From contig CAMYKU010000024.1 of NCBI GenBank assembly GCA_947259105.1, positions 21,121 through 85,120 of the forward strand: a DNA stretch of 64,000 nucleotides, read 5' to 3'. This DNA comes from an uncultured Alphaproteobacteria bacterium. Its GTDB lineage: Bacteria; Pseudomonadota; Alphaproteobacteria; UBA8366; JADFVY01. This document shows positions 8,103 through 17,341 of this stretch, piece after piece. The position numbers and the translations under genes were made by a program. Below the pieces are notes generated by a model that saw only the letters and a list, made by a program, of their open reading frames with translations, had not been told where the DNA came from and did not search any database. The number at the start of each line of letters is the position of its first letter. Positions within the stretch are counted from its first letter, which is position 1.

Positions 8103-9824
8103 ATGCGTAACTATCTGCACATCAACCTTGACGACCGGACCATCGAAGCGGAAGAGATGGCGGGCGAGGCGCTGGCCCGCGCGGGGCGGTATTACATCGT
8201 CAGGACGCTGCTGGAGGCAGGCGTCGCCGGGGTCGACCCGCTGTCGCCGGAGAACCCGCTGATCTTCTCGGCCGGGCCGTTCGCCGGCACCAATTTCTCC
8301 AACGCCAACCGCCTGTCCGTCGGCTGCAAGAGCCCGCTGACCGGCGGCATCAAGGAGGCCAATGCCGGCGGCACCTTCGCATTCGCGCTGGGGCAGCTGG
8401 AACTGGCCGGGCTGACGCTGTACGGCGCGTCGAACGACTGGGTGGTGATCCGCATCCCCCGGGACGGCGAGATCACCTTCGAGAGCGCCGCGCCCTATAT
8501 GGGCAAGAACAATTTCGAGGCCGCCGCGCTGCTGCACGAAACATACGGCGACAAGGTCAGCCTGGCGCTGTGCGGCCCGGTCGGCGAATACCAGGGGCTG
8601 ATGGCCGGCATTGCGTTCTCCGACACGGACAACCGGCCGGCGCGGCTGGCCGCGCGCGGCGGCGTCGGCGCGGTGATGGGGGCGAAGAAGGTCAAGGCCA
8701 TCGTCGTCGACAAGCACAAGATGCCGACCTTCCACGACCGCAAGAAGGTCATGAGTTCGGTCAAGGGCTACAACGCCAAGCTGGCCGCCGAGCCGGCGAT
8801 CGAGAACTACACCAAGCTGGGCACGGCGATGATGGCCGATGTGATGAACCATGTCGGCGGCCTGCCGGTGCGCAATTTCTCCTCCGGCCAGTTGATCGAC
8901 ACCGCGACCGGGGTCAACAAGATGGGCGGCGAGCATATCCGCGAGCGCAATACGAGCCGCGGCGGCGAAACCGAGCACGCCTGCATGCCCGGCTGCATGA
9001 TCAAATGCAGCAATGTCTATATGGACGAGAACGGCAAGGAACTGGTCTCGCCGCTGGAATACGAGACCATCGGCCTGATGGGCACCAATTGCGGCCTCGA
9101 CGACCCGGACGACCTCGCGCGCCTGAACTTCATCGCCAACGATCTTGGCATCGACACCATCGAGGCCGGCGCCATGATGGCCGTGCTGATGGAGGCGGGA
9201 CAGGGCGAATTCGGCGACGTCGCCTTCATGGAGGCGGCGCTGGAGGATATCCGCACGGGCAACGAGCGCGGCCGCGTGCTGGCCCAGGGCACGGCCCGGG
9301 TCGGCGAACATTTCCGGGTGCCGCGCGTGCCGGTGATCAAGAAACAGGCGATCAGCGCCTACGACCCGCGCGTCGTCGAGGTCACCGCGATCTCCATGAT
9401 GGTCACCGCCCAGGGCGCCGACCACACCGCCGGCAACCTTCCCGCCTATGACTGCAAGGGCAAGGATACCGAGCATCTGACGGCGCTTTCGATGGACATG
9501 CAGACCAACACCGCGGCCGCGGATTCGCTGGGCATCTGCATCTTCGGGAGGGCCGTGACCAACATCAACCACGGCTTCATGGTGGACGCCATCAACGACG
9601 CTCTGGGAACGGACCTGCCGACCGAATTCTTCGCGCGGCTGGGCCGCGAGACGCTGGAGCTGGAGGCGCGGTTCAACGAGGAGGCCGGGTTCACCCGCGA
9701 AGACGACGAACTGCCCGCCTTCTTCCGCACCGAGGAACTGCCCCCCAGCGGCAAGACCGCCCACCACCTTGTCGACGACATCCACCGTTTCCGCACGGCG
9801 TGGCTTGAGAGCCACGCGGGGTAA
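8103..9824 (+). CDS. Aldehyde:ferredoxin oxidoreductase family (tungsten/molybdenum) protein
   Basis: N-terminal NYLHINLDDRTIE, GPFAGTNFSNANRLSVGCKSPLTGGIKEANAGGTF, ACMPGCMIKCSNVYMD cluster ligands, late Cys in SLGICIFG. Confidence 0.85.
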   Translation: MRNYLHINLDDRTIEAEEMAGEALARAGRYYIVRTLLEAGVAGVDPLSPENPLIFSAGPFAGTNFSNANRLSVGCKSPLTGGIKEANAGGTFAFALGQLELAGLTLYGASNDWVVIRIPRDGEITFESAAPYMGKNNFEAAALLHETYGDKVSLALCGPVGEYQGLMAGIAFSDTDNRPARLAARGGVGAVMGAKKVKAIVVDKHKMPTFHDRKKVMSSVKGYNAKLAAEPAIENYTKLGTAMMADVMNHVGGLPVRNFSSGQLIDTATGVNKMGGEHIRERNTSRGGETEHACMPGCMIKCSNVYMDENGKELVSPLEYETIGLMGTNCGLDDPDDLARLNFIANDLGIDTIEAGAMMAVLMEAGQGEFGDVAFMEAALEDIRTGNERGRVLAQGTARVGEHFRVPRVPVIKKQAISAYDPRVVEVTAISMMVTAQGADHTAGNLPAYDCKGKDTEHLTALSMDMQTNTAAADSLGICIFGRAVTNINHGFMVDAINDALGTDLPTEFFARLGRETLELEARFNEEAGFTREDDELPAFFRTEELPPSGKTAHHLVDDIHRFRTAWLESHAG

Positions 9825-9848
9825 CGTTTCGACTCAGGTGAGACGGGA

Positions 9849-10439
9849 ATGAGGATTGCGGTCTTTACTGCGTTGATTGCGCTGGCGGTTGGCGGCTGCG
9901 TGAGATACACGCCACACCCGTGGGCGCAGGAGTTCGAATTCGAGGACCAAGATGTTGAATTCGTCGCGCCGGCGAAGCTTACCGGCGTTCGGTGCGAGCG
10001 GCAGGTCGATGCGATCGATATGCTCGAACGGGGTACCTTTTTGAGACTGACAGCTGAGGAATACGCAGCCCTCTCAAGAGATCCGATCGAACTTGCGGAC
10101 GATGAAAGACCGTATCTGGTGCGCGGCGTTTCCTGGTCCGAGCCGCCCATGTTTTCGATTGTGGCCGTCGATCATGAACGGAGGGTTCTCTATGTGACCC
10201 AATACACGCACAATTGGGAAATGGCGTGGCCAGGTCTCCACTGGAAGATGAGACCCCGCCCCGTAATAGTCGTGCTCGAGCAGGAAATCGGCGATGCAAT
10301 GACTCGCGCGGTAATTGGCGGGGACATGGTATTGGGTTTCTGGTTGCGTTACCGGGAGTTTTGGAGGGAGAGGGGAACTGAACTCCCCGCTATAGAGTTC
10401 TCTTGCGAACGCGAAACCGCAGGCCTACCTCTTCAATGA
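9849..10439 (+). CDS. Hypothetical lipoprotein
   Basis: MRIAVFTALIALAVGGC lipobox; no family recognised. Confidence 0.6.
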   Translation: MRIAVFTALIALAVGGCVRYTPHPWAQEFEFEDQDVEFVAPAKLTGVRCERQVDAIDMLERGTFLRLTAEEYAALSRDPIELADDERPYLVRGVSWSEPPMFSIVAVDHERRVLYVTQYTHNWEMAWPGLHWKMRPRPVIVVLEQEIGDAMTRAVIGGDMVLGFWLRYREFWRERGTELPAIEFSCERETAGLPLQ

Positions 10440-13400
10440 AAATCCCGTGACGGGAACAGGGTGCGGGCCTGTTCGCGCGGGTGACGGCGGAGCTTGGGCA
10501 CGGCGTGCCGCAGCTTGCCGCGCGGGTCGTCCGATGTGCCGCCCGTGACCTCGTCGACGTGGGCGTTGACCGGGTCGAGCGGCGCGTGGCCGTCGTCGGC
10601 GTCGTCCAGCGAGTCCAGCATGTCCGAGAGATCCTCGATCCGCTCCGCCACTACGTGGATGACCTGCCCCTCGCGCTGCAGCCGGCCGGCGATGCGCATC
10701 ATCCGGGCGGTCAGGATCTGGCGGCGGAAGGTCTCGAACTTCGCCGGCCAGACGATGATGTTGGCGGTCCCGGTCTCGTCCTCCAGGGTGATGAAGATGA
10801 CCCCCTTGGCGGTGCCGGGCCGCTGGCGCACCAGCACCAGGCCGGAGACGGAGATGCGCCGCCCGTCCCTGGTCTCCAGCAGTTTTTCCGCCGGCAGGTC
10901 ACGGCCCAGTTGCGGGCGCAGCAACGCCATGGGATGCGCGCGGAGCGACAGGCGCAGCGCGCGGTAGTCGGCCACCACCGCCTCGCCGTCGCTCATCGGC
11001 GGCAGCGCGACCGGCGGCTCCTCGCCCTGCTCCGCCTCTCCCGCAACATCGAACAACGGCAGCGGCGTGTTGCCGCCGATTGCCTTCACGGCCCACAGCG
11101 CGTCGCGCCGCGAAAGGCCCATGGAGCCGAACGCATCGGCCCCGGCCAGCCGGGCCAGCGCCGACGGCGCCACCCCGGCCCGGCGCCACACCGCCAGCGG
11201 GTCGGTATAACCGTTGCCGCGCGCCGCCGTGATCCACTCGGCATCCTCCTCGCGGAAGCCCTTGATCTGGCGCAGGCCGAGGCGCAGCGCATAGCCGCCG
11301 GCGGGCCCGTCCACCTCACCGCCGGTCTCCAGCGTGCAGTCCCAGTCGGAATAATTGACATCCGGCGGGCGCACCTCGACGCCGTGCTCGCGCGCGTCGC
11401 GCACGATCTGGGCCGGGGCGTAGAAGCCCATCGGCTGGCTGTTCAAAAGGGCGCAGGCGAAGACGGCGGGGTAATGACATTTCATCCACGCCGAGACATA
11501 GACCAGCAGTGCGAAGCTCGCCGCATGGCTTTCCGGGAAGCCGTATTCGCCGAAACCCTCGATCTGGCGGAAGCAGCGCTCGGCGAAATCGGGCTCGTAG
11601 CCGCGTTCCAGCATGCCGCCGATCATCTTCTCACGGTAGTCGTGGATCCTGCCGGTATGGCGGAAGGTCGCCATGGCGCGGCGCAGCCCGTCGGCCTCGG
11701 CCGGGGTGAAGCCGGCGGCGACGATGGCGATCTGCATCGCCTGTTCCTGGAACAGCGGCACGCCCAGCGTCTTGCCGAGCACCCGGCGCAGATCCTCCGA
11801 CGGGAACTCTACCGTCTCCTCGCCGTTGCGGCGGCGGATATAGGGATGCACCATGTCGCCCTGGATCGGCCCGGGGCGGACGATCGCCACCTCGATGACG
11901 AGGTCGTAGAAACTGCGCGGCCGCATGCGCGGCAGGAAGGCGAGCTGGGCGCGGCTTTCCACCTGGAACACGCCGATCGCATCGGCCCGGCACAGCATGT
12001 CGTAGACCGCCGAATCCTCGGCCGGGACGGTAGCGAGGCCGAAATCCCTGCCGTAATGACTGCGGATCAGCGCCAGCCCCTTGCGCAGGCAGCTGAGCAT
12101 GCCGAGCGCCAGCACGTCTACTTTGAGGATCCCCAGCGCGTCGAGGTCGTCCTTGTCCCATTCGATGACGGTGCGGTCCGCCATCGCCGCGTTCTCGACC
12201 GGCACCAGCTCGTCGAGCCGGCCGCGGGTGATGACGAAGCCGCCGACATGCTGCGAGAGGTGCCGCGGGAAGCCGATCAGCTGCCGTGAGAGCGCCAGCG
12301 CCTGCCTGAGCCGCCGGTCCTGCGCGTCGAGGCCCAACTCGGCGAGGCGCTCCGGCGCCACCACGTCGCCGACCCAGGCGCCGGACTGGCCGGCCAGCAC
12401 GGTGACCACGTCGCGGGAGAGCCCCATCGCCTTGCCGACGTCGCGCACCGCGCCGCGCGGCCGGTAATGGATCACGGTGGCGGTCAGCCCGGCGCGCTCG
12501 CGGCCGTATTTTCCGTAGATGTACTGGATCACCTCCTCGCGGCGCTCATGCTCGAAATCGACGTCGATATCCGGCGGCTCGCCGCGCTCGGCCGAGATGA
12601 AACGCTCGAACAGCAGGTCCATGCGGGCCGGATCCACCGAGGTGACGCCGAGGCAGTAGCAGACCGCCGAATTGGCGGCCGAGCCGCGCCCCTGGCAGAG
12701 GATGCCCTGCGACCGCGCGAAACGGACGATGTCGTGCACGGTCAGGAAATAGGGCGCGTACTCCAGCTCGCGGATCAGCTCCAGCTCATGGTCGATCTGC
12801 GCCCGCACCTTGTCCGGCAGGCCGGCGGGCCAGCGGGTCCGCGCGCCCTCCGCCGTCAGCGCTTCCAGCGCCTCCTGCGGCGGGCGGCCGTCCGGCGCGA
12901 CCTCGTCCGGGTACTCGTAGCGCAGCTCGTCGAGGCTGAACGTACAGCGCTCGGCGATTTCCAGCGTACGTGTCAGGGCATCAGGTTGGTCGCGGAACAG
13001 CGCCGCCATCGCCGCCGGCCCCTTGATATGGCGCTCGCCGTTCTTCAGCAGGCGCCGCGCGCCGGCCGCGTCGATCGAAACGCCTTCGCGTACGCAGGAA
13101 AGCGTATCGGCCAGCGGGCGGCGCGACGGATCGTGCATCACCACATCGTTGGTGGCGGCCAGCGGCGCATTGCAGGCCTCGGCGAGACCGGCCAGATGCG
13201 CGATGCGCCGCGCATCGTCGCCGCGCAGCAGGTGGGAGGCGGCCAGCCAGACCGCGCCCGGAAAAGCCCCGGCCCAATCCGCAAGTTCCACCTTGTACGC
13301 CTCGCCGGGCACGTCCGGCGGCAGCGCGATCAACGCCATGCCCTGCCCGTACGCCTGTACGTCCTCACGATAGAGCTCGCAGGAGCCCTTCGGCGCGCGG

Positions 13401-13696
13401 CGGCGGCCCAGCGTGATCAACCGGCAGAGCCGCCCCCAGGCGGCCCGATCCCGCGGATAGGCGATCAGCGAGGCGCCGTCCATCAGGTCGAGCCGCGCGC
13501 CGACAAGCAGCCGCAGCCCCGCCTCCTTCGCCGCGATATGGGCGCGCACCGCGCCGGCCACCGAATTGCGGTCGGCGATGCCGATCGCGGACAGCCCTGC
13601 GAGGGCGGCCTGGTGCACCAGTTCGGCGGCATGGGACGCGCCCTCGAGGAAGCTGTAGTTGGAGACGCACTGCAGCTCGGCGTAGCGGGGAGTCAT
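10433..13696 (-). CDS. dnaE2: Error-prone DNA polymerase DnaE2 (ImuC)
   Basis: PHP start YAELQCVSNYSFLEGASHAAELV; GSAANSAVCYCLGVTSVDP; PPDIDVDFEHERREEVIQYIYGKYG; located with imuA/imuB. Confidence 0.93.
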   Translation of the reverse strand: MTPRYAELQCVSNYSFLEGASHAAELVHQAALAGLSAIGIADRNSVAGAVRAHIAAKEAGLRLLVGARLDLMDGASLIAYPRDRAAWGRLCRLITLGRRRAPKGSCELYREDVQAYGQGMALIALPPDVPGEAYKVELADWAGAFPGAVWLAASHLLRGDDARRIAHLAGLAEACNAPLAATNDVVMHDPSRRPLADTLSCVREGVSIDAAGARRLLKNGERHIKGPAAMAALFRDQPDALTRTLEIAERCTFSLDELRYEYPDEVAPDGRPPQEALEALTAEGARTRWPAGLPDKVRAQIDHELELIRELEYAPYFLTVHDIVRFARSQGILCQGRGSAANSAVCYCLGVTSVDPARMDLLFERFISAERGEPPDIDVDFEHERREEVIQYIYGKYGRERAGLTATVIHYRPRGAVRDVGKAMGLSRDVVTVLAGQSGAWVGDVVAPERLAELGLDAQDRRLRQALALSRQLIGFPRHLSQHVGGFVITRGRLDELVPVENAAMADRTVIEWDKDDLDALGILKVDVLALGMLSCLRKGLALIRSHYGRDFGLATVPAEDSAVYDMLCRADAIGVFQVESRAQLAFLPRMRPRSFYDLVIEVAIVRPGPIQGDMVHPYIRRRNGEETVEFPSEDLRRVLGKTLGVPLFQEQAMQIAIVAAGFTPAEADGLRRAMATFRHTGRIHDYREKMIGGMLERGYEPDFAERCFRQIEGFGEYGFPESHAASFALLVYVSAWMKCHYPAVFACALLNSQPMGFYAPAQIVRDAREHGVEVRPPDVNYSDWDCTLETGGEVDGPAGGYALRLGLRQIKGFREEDAEWITAARGNGYTDPLAVWRRAGVAPSALARLAGADAFGSMGLSRRDALWAVKAIGGNTPLPLFDVAGEAEQGEEPPVALPPMSDGEAVVADYRALRLSLRAHPMALLRPQLGRDLPAEKLLETRDGRRISVSGLVLVRQRPGTAKGVIFITLEDETGTANIIVWPAKFETFRRQILTARMMRIAGRLQREGQVIHVVAERIEDLSDMLDSLDDADDGHAPLDPVNAHVDEVTGGTSDDPRGKLRHAVPKLRRHPREQARTLFPSRDFH

Positions 13697-13718
13697 GGGA
13701 CCCGTCCCCGCTGACGGT

Positions 13719-13819
13719 CACCCCCACCCTGCCCTCCCCCATCAAGGGGGAGGGTTAATTGGTGCCGACCCGCGCATATAAGCCCTCCCCCCTGGTGGGG
13801 GAGGGTTGGGTGGGGGGGC
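13719..13819. repeat. Palindromic intergenic repeat (CCCTCCCCC/GGGGGAGGG type)
   Basis: Two hairpins CCCTCCCCCATCAAGGGGGAGGG and CCCTCCCCCCTGGTGGGGGAGGG with flanking CACCCCCACCCT / GGGTTGGGTGGGGG arms. Confidence 0.75.
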
Positions 13820-13833
13820 GCAGCCATGGCGAG

Positions 13834-14067
13834 CTAGCGCCGACGGTCCTCGTGCAGCAGATCGGCGCTGTCGGTTTGCGGCCGATCGGGGGTCATCGCG
13901 GCGATGCGTTCGGCCAATGCCCGCAGAGCGACCGGCCCGGCCGGTTTCGCGGCATCGGTAAGGATTTGGCGCAATTCGCCCTCAAGCGAGCGGTTGTTGG
14001 CGCGCGCCCTCTCCTTGAGCGCCCCGACCACTGCATCGTCGAGATTTCGGACTGTTACATTCGCCAT
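13834..14067 (-). CDS. FitA-like ribbon-helix-helix antitoxin
   Basis: MANVTVRNLDDAVVGALKERARANNRSLEGELRQILTDAA; typical FitA/VapB-type RHH N-terminus; 77 aa. Confidence 0.8.
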   Translation of the reverse strand: MANVTVRNLDDAVVGALKERARANNRSLEGELRQILTDAAKPAGPVALRALAERIAAMTPDRPQTDSADLLHEDRRR

Positions 14068-14089
14068 CGTCTTCTCCTTGTTGCTTATT

Positions 14090-15595
14090 CTACCCGAACA
14101 GCCCGTGCAGGCGCCATTGCGGGGGGCGGCCGGCGCGGCAGAGCCAGTAGCGGCGGCCGGCCTCGTCCTCGACGCGCCAGTAGTCGCGCGCACCGTCGTG
14201 CCAGGCCGGATCGTCGCGCCACCATTCGGCGGCGATGCGCTCCGGCCCTTCGGCCGCGCACACCGCATGGCGGCGGCCGCGCCAGCGGAAGGCGGCGGGC
14301 GGCCCGTCCTCCCTCCCCGCTTCCGCCGCCACCGGCTCGGGCCGCGCAAACAGGCGGGCCGGGCGCAGCGGCATTGCCGGAAGGGGCGGCGCGTCCACCG
14401 TTTCCAACATTTCCACCGGCGATACCGGGCGCCAGGCGCGGTCCGGCAAATGGCTGTCGACCATGGCCACGCGCCGGACCCGCCCGAACCCGAAGCGATT
14501 GCCCAGCCGGTCGATAAGTGCAGATGCACTCTCCTGCGTATCGCGCCGCGCACCCAGTGTCTCCTGCGCCGGGGACAGCAATTCGCTCACCGGGGCGGTG
14601 AGGATCATCGCCTCGATACCGAAGCCGGGATCGACCCCCTCCAGCCGGTCGCGGAACAGCCGGGCGAGCGCGGCGGCGTCCCGCAACGGCCGCGCGGTGC
14701 CGATGGCGAGCATCTGCGCCGTGCCGTCGACCCGGTGGCAGGCGAGTTCGAGCCGCCGCGCGCCGCGCCCCAGCCCCTCCAGCCTGCCGCACAGTTCATC
14801 CAGCAGCCAGGCGAGCGCCGCGTCGATGTCGGACCGGGCGGCGACCGGCTCGGCGAAGGAAATCCGGGTGCGGAGAGGCCCCGACACCCGCGCGGCCTCC
14901 AGCGGCTCTTCGGCATGGCCGAGCGCCCGGTCGAGCCGCAGCACCGTTTCCTGCCCGAAGCGGGCGGCGAGCGTGCCGCGCGGCAGGCCATAGAGATCGC
15001 CGATCCGCCGCAGCCCCAGATGGGCAAGGCCGGCGGCAATCTCGCGGTCGAGCCTGAGCGCGCCCACCGGCAGCTTCTCCAGCGCCCGCGCCGTGCCGCC
15101 GGGCGGGGCGATGCCGCCGTGCCGGCCGTGACGGGCCAGCGCCCAGGCCGCGCCGGGGGTATCGGCGAGCGCCGCGGACACCGCGAATCCCAGCCGGTCC
15201 AGCCGGTCGGTCATGTCGGCGAGCATCGCGGCCTCGCCGCCGAACAGATGGGCGCAGCCGCCAACGTCGAGGAACAGCCCGTCCGCCCCGTCCCGCGCGA
15301 CGATCGGCGTATAGCGCCCGGCCCAGCGCGCGAGGCGGGACAGCAGGGCGGCGTCGGCCCGCGGGTCGGCCGGGACCGTCGCCAGCTGCGCCGCCACCGC
15401 GCGGGCATCGGCCAGCGTCATGCCGGGGCTAAGTCCTTCCTGTTCCGCCGCCAGGGTGACGCCGGACAGCAGGATGCGGTTGCCGCTCTCCACGACCGCC
15501 GCCAGCGGCCGTTCCCCCAGTTCCGGGCCGCGCTCCCGCAGGATGCGGTCAGTCGCCAGCCGTGGGAACCATAGCGAGACGATGCGTTTTCTCAT
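14090..15595 (-). CDS. imuB: ImuB, Y-family DNA polymerase-like mutasome protein
   Basis: MRKRIVSLWFPRLATDRILRERGPELGERPLAAVVES; adjacent to imuA and dnaE2. Confidence 0.9.
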   Translation of the reverse strand: MRKRIVSLWFPRLATDRILRERGPELGERPLAAVVESGNRILLSGVTLAAEQEGLSPGMTLADARAVAAQLATVPADPRADAALLSRLARWAGRYTPIVARDGADGLFLDVGGCAHLFGGEAAMLADMTDRLDRLGFAVSAALADTPGAAWALARHGRHGGIAPPGGTARALEKLPVGALRLDREIAAGLAHLGLRRIGDLYGLPRGTLAARFGQETVLRLDRALGHAEEPLEAARVSGPLRTRISFAEPVAARSDIDAALAWLLDELCGRLEGLGRGARRLELACHRVDGTAQMLAIGTARPLRDAAALARLFRDRLEGVDPGFGIEAMILTAPVSELLSPAQETLGARRDTQESASALIDRLGNRFGFGRVRRVAMVDSHLPDRAWRPVSPVEMLETVDAPPLPAMPLRPARLFARPEPVAAEAGREDGPPAAFRWRGRRHAVCAAEGPERIAAEWWRDDPAWHDGARDYWRVEDEAGRRYWLCRAGRPPQWRLHGLFG

Positions 15596-16397
15596 CCCAA
15601 TCCACCTTCCATTGACCCGATCCGCCGCCGCGGCAGCGCAGCAGCGCCAGCCGCCAGCGCACCCCGCCCCCGCCCGGCGCATGATCCGCATGCCAGCGGC
15701 TGACCGCCGGACTCGGCGGCAGGAAATCCGGTGTGTGTTCCACTTTCGTGGAACCGGCAGCGGCCCGCTCCCCTACCCGGCCGCCCAACGGTATCGTACG
15801 AGGTCTTCCGGGGAGAGCGGGCCGGTGCCGATCAACTCCGGAATCTGGCGCCATGGCGCCTGGCGCATTGGCGCCACGGCGCCTGTCGGCGCCAGGGCAC
15901 AGCAGGACCCCCGTCGCCCCGCCGGCCTCCGCCGCAAGCTGCAGGCGGCGCGCCGCCGCCATGTCGGGCGGACGGGCGGTTTCCATCACGACCGCGGCCA
16001 GGCCGGCGGTCCGCAGCCCTTCCTCCGCCGCCGCCAGCAGATCCACCCTGTTGCGGCAGCGGACCAGCAGGAGCCGCGCGGGCGCCAGCCCCAGCATGGC
16101 CAGACCCGGCGGATGGAGCGCGCCCCGCCCCTGCCCGGCCGTACACCACAGCACCGTCCCGCCGCCCCGCGCCGCCAGCCGCCCGGCCAGCACCGCCGCG
16201 AACCCGTCCGCCGCCGGCCCCGCGATCTCATGCAGCGCGCCAACCCGAAGGCCGCCCTCCTCCAGCGCCGCATCGATCGCCGCCACCCCCACAGGCAGCA
16301 CGCCGCTCGGCGGCGCCGCCCCACGTTCGATCCGCGCCACCGTAGCGCGAAGCGATTCAAGGCTTTCCCGGCCTTTCCAGCGGGTCATACCGGCCAT
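15549..16397 (-). CDS. imuA: ImuA, RecA-like mutasome protein
   Basis: RVGALHEIAGPAADGFAAVLAGRLAARGGGTVLWCTAGQGRGALHPPGLAMLGLAPARLLLVRCRNRVDLLAAAEEGLR; C-terminus RWRLALLRCRGGGSGQWKVDWDEKTHRL. Confidence 0.85.
   Translation of the reverse strand: MAGMTRWKGRESLESLRATVARIERGAAPPSGVLPVGVAAIDAALEEGGLRVGALHEIAGPAADGFAAVLAGRLAARGGGTVLWCTAGQGRGALHPPGLAMLGLAPARLLLVRCRNRVDLLAAAEEGLRTAGLAAVVMETARPPDMAAARRLQLAAEAGGATGVLLCPGADRRRGANAPGAMAPDSGVDRHRPALPGRPRTIPLGGRVGERAAAGSTKVEHTPDFLPPSPAVSRWHADHAPGGGGVRWRLALLRCRGGGSGQWKVDWDEKTHRLAMVPTAGD
15738..15850. repeat. Palindromic element copy inside the imuA 3' half
   Basis: Inverted arms CGGCAGCGGCCCGCTCCCC (15755-) and GGGGAGAGCGGGCCGGTGCCG (15810-15830); resembles the 63.8 kb palindrome including CGGYATCGTACR centre. 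Confidence 0.6.
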
Positions 16398-16410
16398 CCA
16401 TATTACATAT

Positions 16411-16425
16411 GTTCCTGTTTTGTTC
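16411..16425. promoter_or_regulatory. LexA (SOS) box upstream of imuA
   Basis: GTTCCTGTTTTGTTC fits the alphaproteobacterial LexA direct repeat GTTC-N7-GTTC, 14 bp before the imuA start. Confidence 0.85.
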
Positions 16426-16522
16426 TACATGGAGCCACAAAGCGAGTCAAGCCGGGCAATCCCGGTCACATCCGCGTGATCGGTACTTGGCCCGGCAGCA
16501 CGCGCCTGCGACCCTGCGCACC

Positions 16523-17176
16523 ATGATCGAGAAGATGATCGAAGACCGAACGCCGAACGCCGCCCCCACCCACCCGGTCCTGCAGTTGGCCGACTGGCGG
16601 CGCCAGGTCGGAGAGCTTTACGCCCGCATCCGCGGCGAACCCGACCCGACCGTCGCCTGGCAGAACTGGCGGCGGACGCGGGATGCGCTGTTCGCCGGCC
16701 ATCCGCAATCGCCCCTGCCGTCCGGCGCCCGTGCGGCATTCGGCGGCCTTCCCTGCTATTCATACGATCCATTGCTGCGTTTCCTGGTCGCGCTGGAGCC
16801 GGCGGCGGAAGCGCACGCGGAACGGCTGGAGATCGGCGACGACGGGACGGTGCGGCTGGTCCCCGCCGGCCGCACGAACGGGCTGGAAGGGGCGCTCGGC
16901 AACGAGCTGACCGTCTACTGGATCACCGGTTACGGCGGCGGGCTGTTCCTGCCCTTCACCGACGCAACGTCGGGCGACGAGACCTATGGCGGCGGACGCT
17001 ACCTGCTGGACACCATCAAGGGCGCCGACCTCGGCATGGCCAACGATTGCCTGGTTCTGGACTTCAACTTCGCCTACCACCCGTCCTGCGCCCATTCGGC
17101 GGACTGGACCTGCCCGCTCGCCCCGCCCGGCAACCGGCTCTCCGGGCCGGCAAGGGGCGGCGAGCGGTTGCCCTGA
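16523..17176 (+). CDS. DUF1684 domain-containing protein
   Basis: LADWRRQVGELYARIR...; YWITGYGGGLFLPFTDATSGDETYGGGRYLLDTIKGADLG....LDFNFAYHPSCAHSADWTCPLAPPGNRL. Confidence 0.85.
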   Translation: MIEKMIEDRTPNAAPTHPVLQLADWRRQVGELYARIRGEPDPTVAWQNWRRTRDALFAGHPQSPLPSGARAAFGGLPCYSYDPLLRFLVALEPAAEAHAERLEIGDDGTVRLVPAGRTNGLEGALGNELTVYWITGYGGGLFLPFTDATSGDETYGGGRYLLDTIKGADLGMANDCLVLDFNFAYHPSCAHSADWTCPLAPPGNRLSGPARGGERLP

Positions 17177-17341
17177 TCCCGTCCCGGACGACGCCCTGTC
17201 CCGGCGCCCCCCCCCAAGCAGCCAGAAATGCACGGCCGCCAGCGCCTGCGGCTATGGCGCCCCGGTCGCCAAGCAACTATGCTGGCAGGCGACACAGCCC
17301 GCAGGCAGGCGCAGGAACACCGGCGCAAGGGGGACCGGAAA

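Noticed and set aside
6451-8262. 603-aa plus-strand ORF
   Set aside because: Antisense to the racemase gene; composition is a frame artefact
8064-9815. 583-aa minus-strand ORF
   Set aside because: Shadow of the AOR-family gene, no protein family features
13834-14553. 239-aa minus ORF spanning the antitoxin and part of imuB
   Set aside because: Upstream part is out of frame with imuB; the true product starts at 14067 as the 77-aa antitoxin
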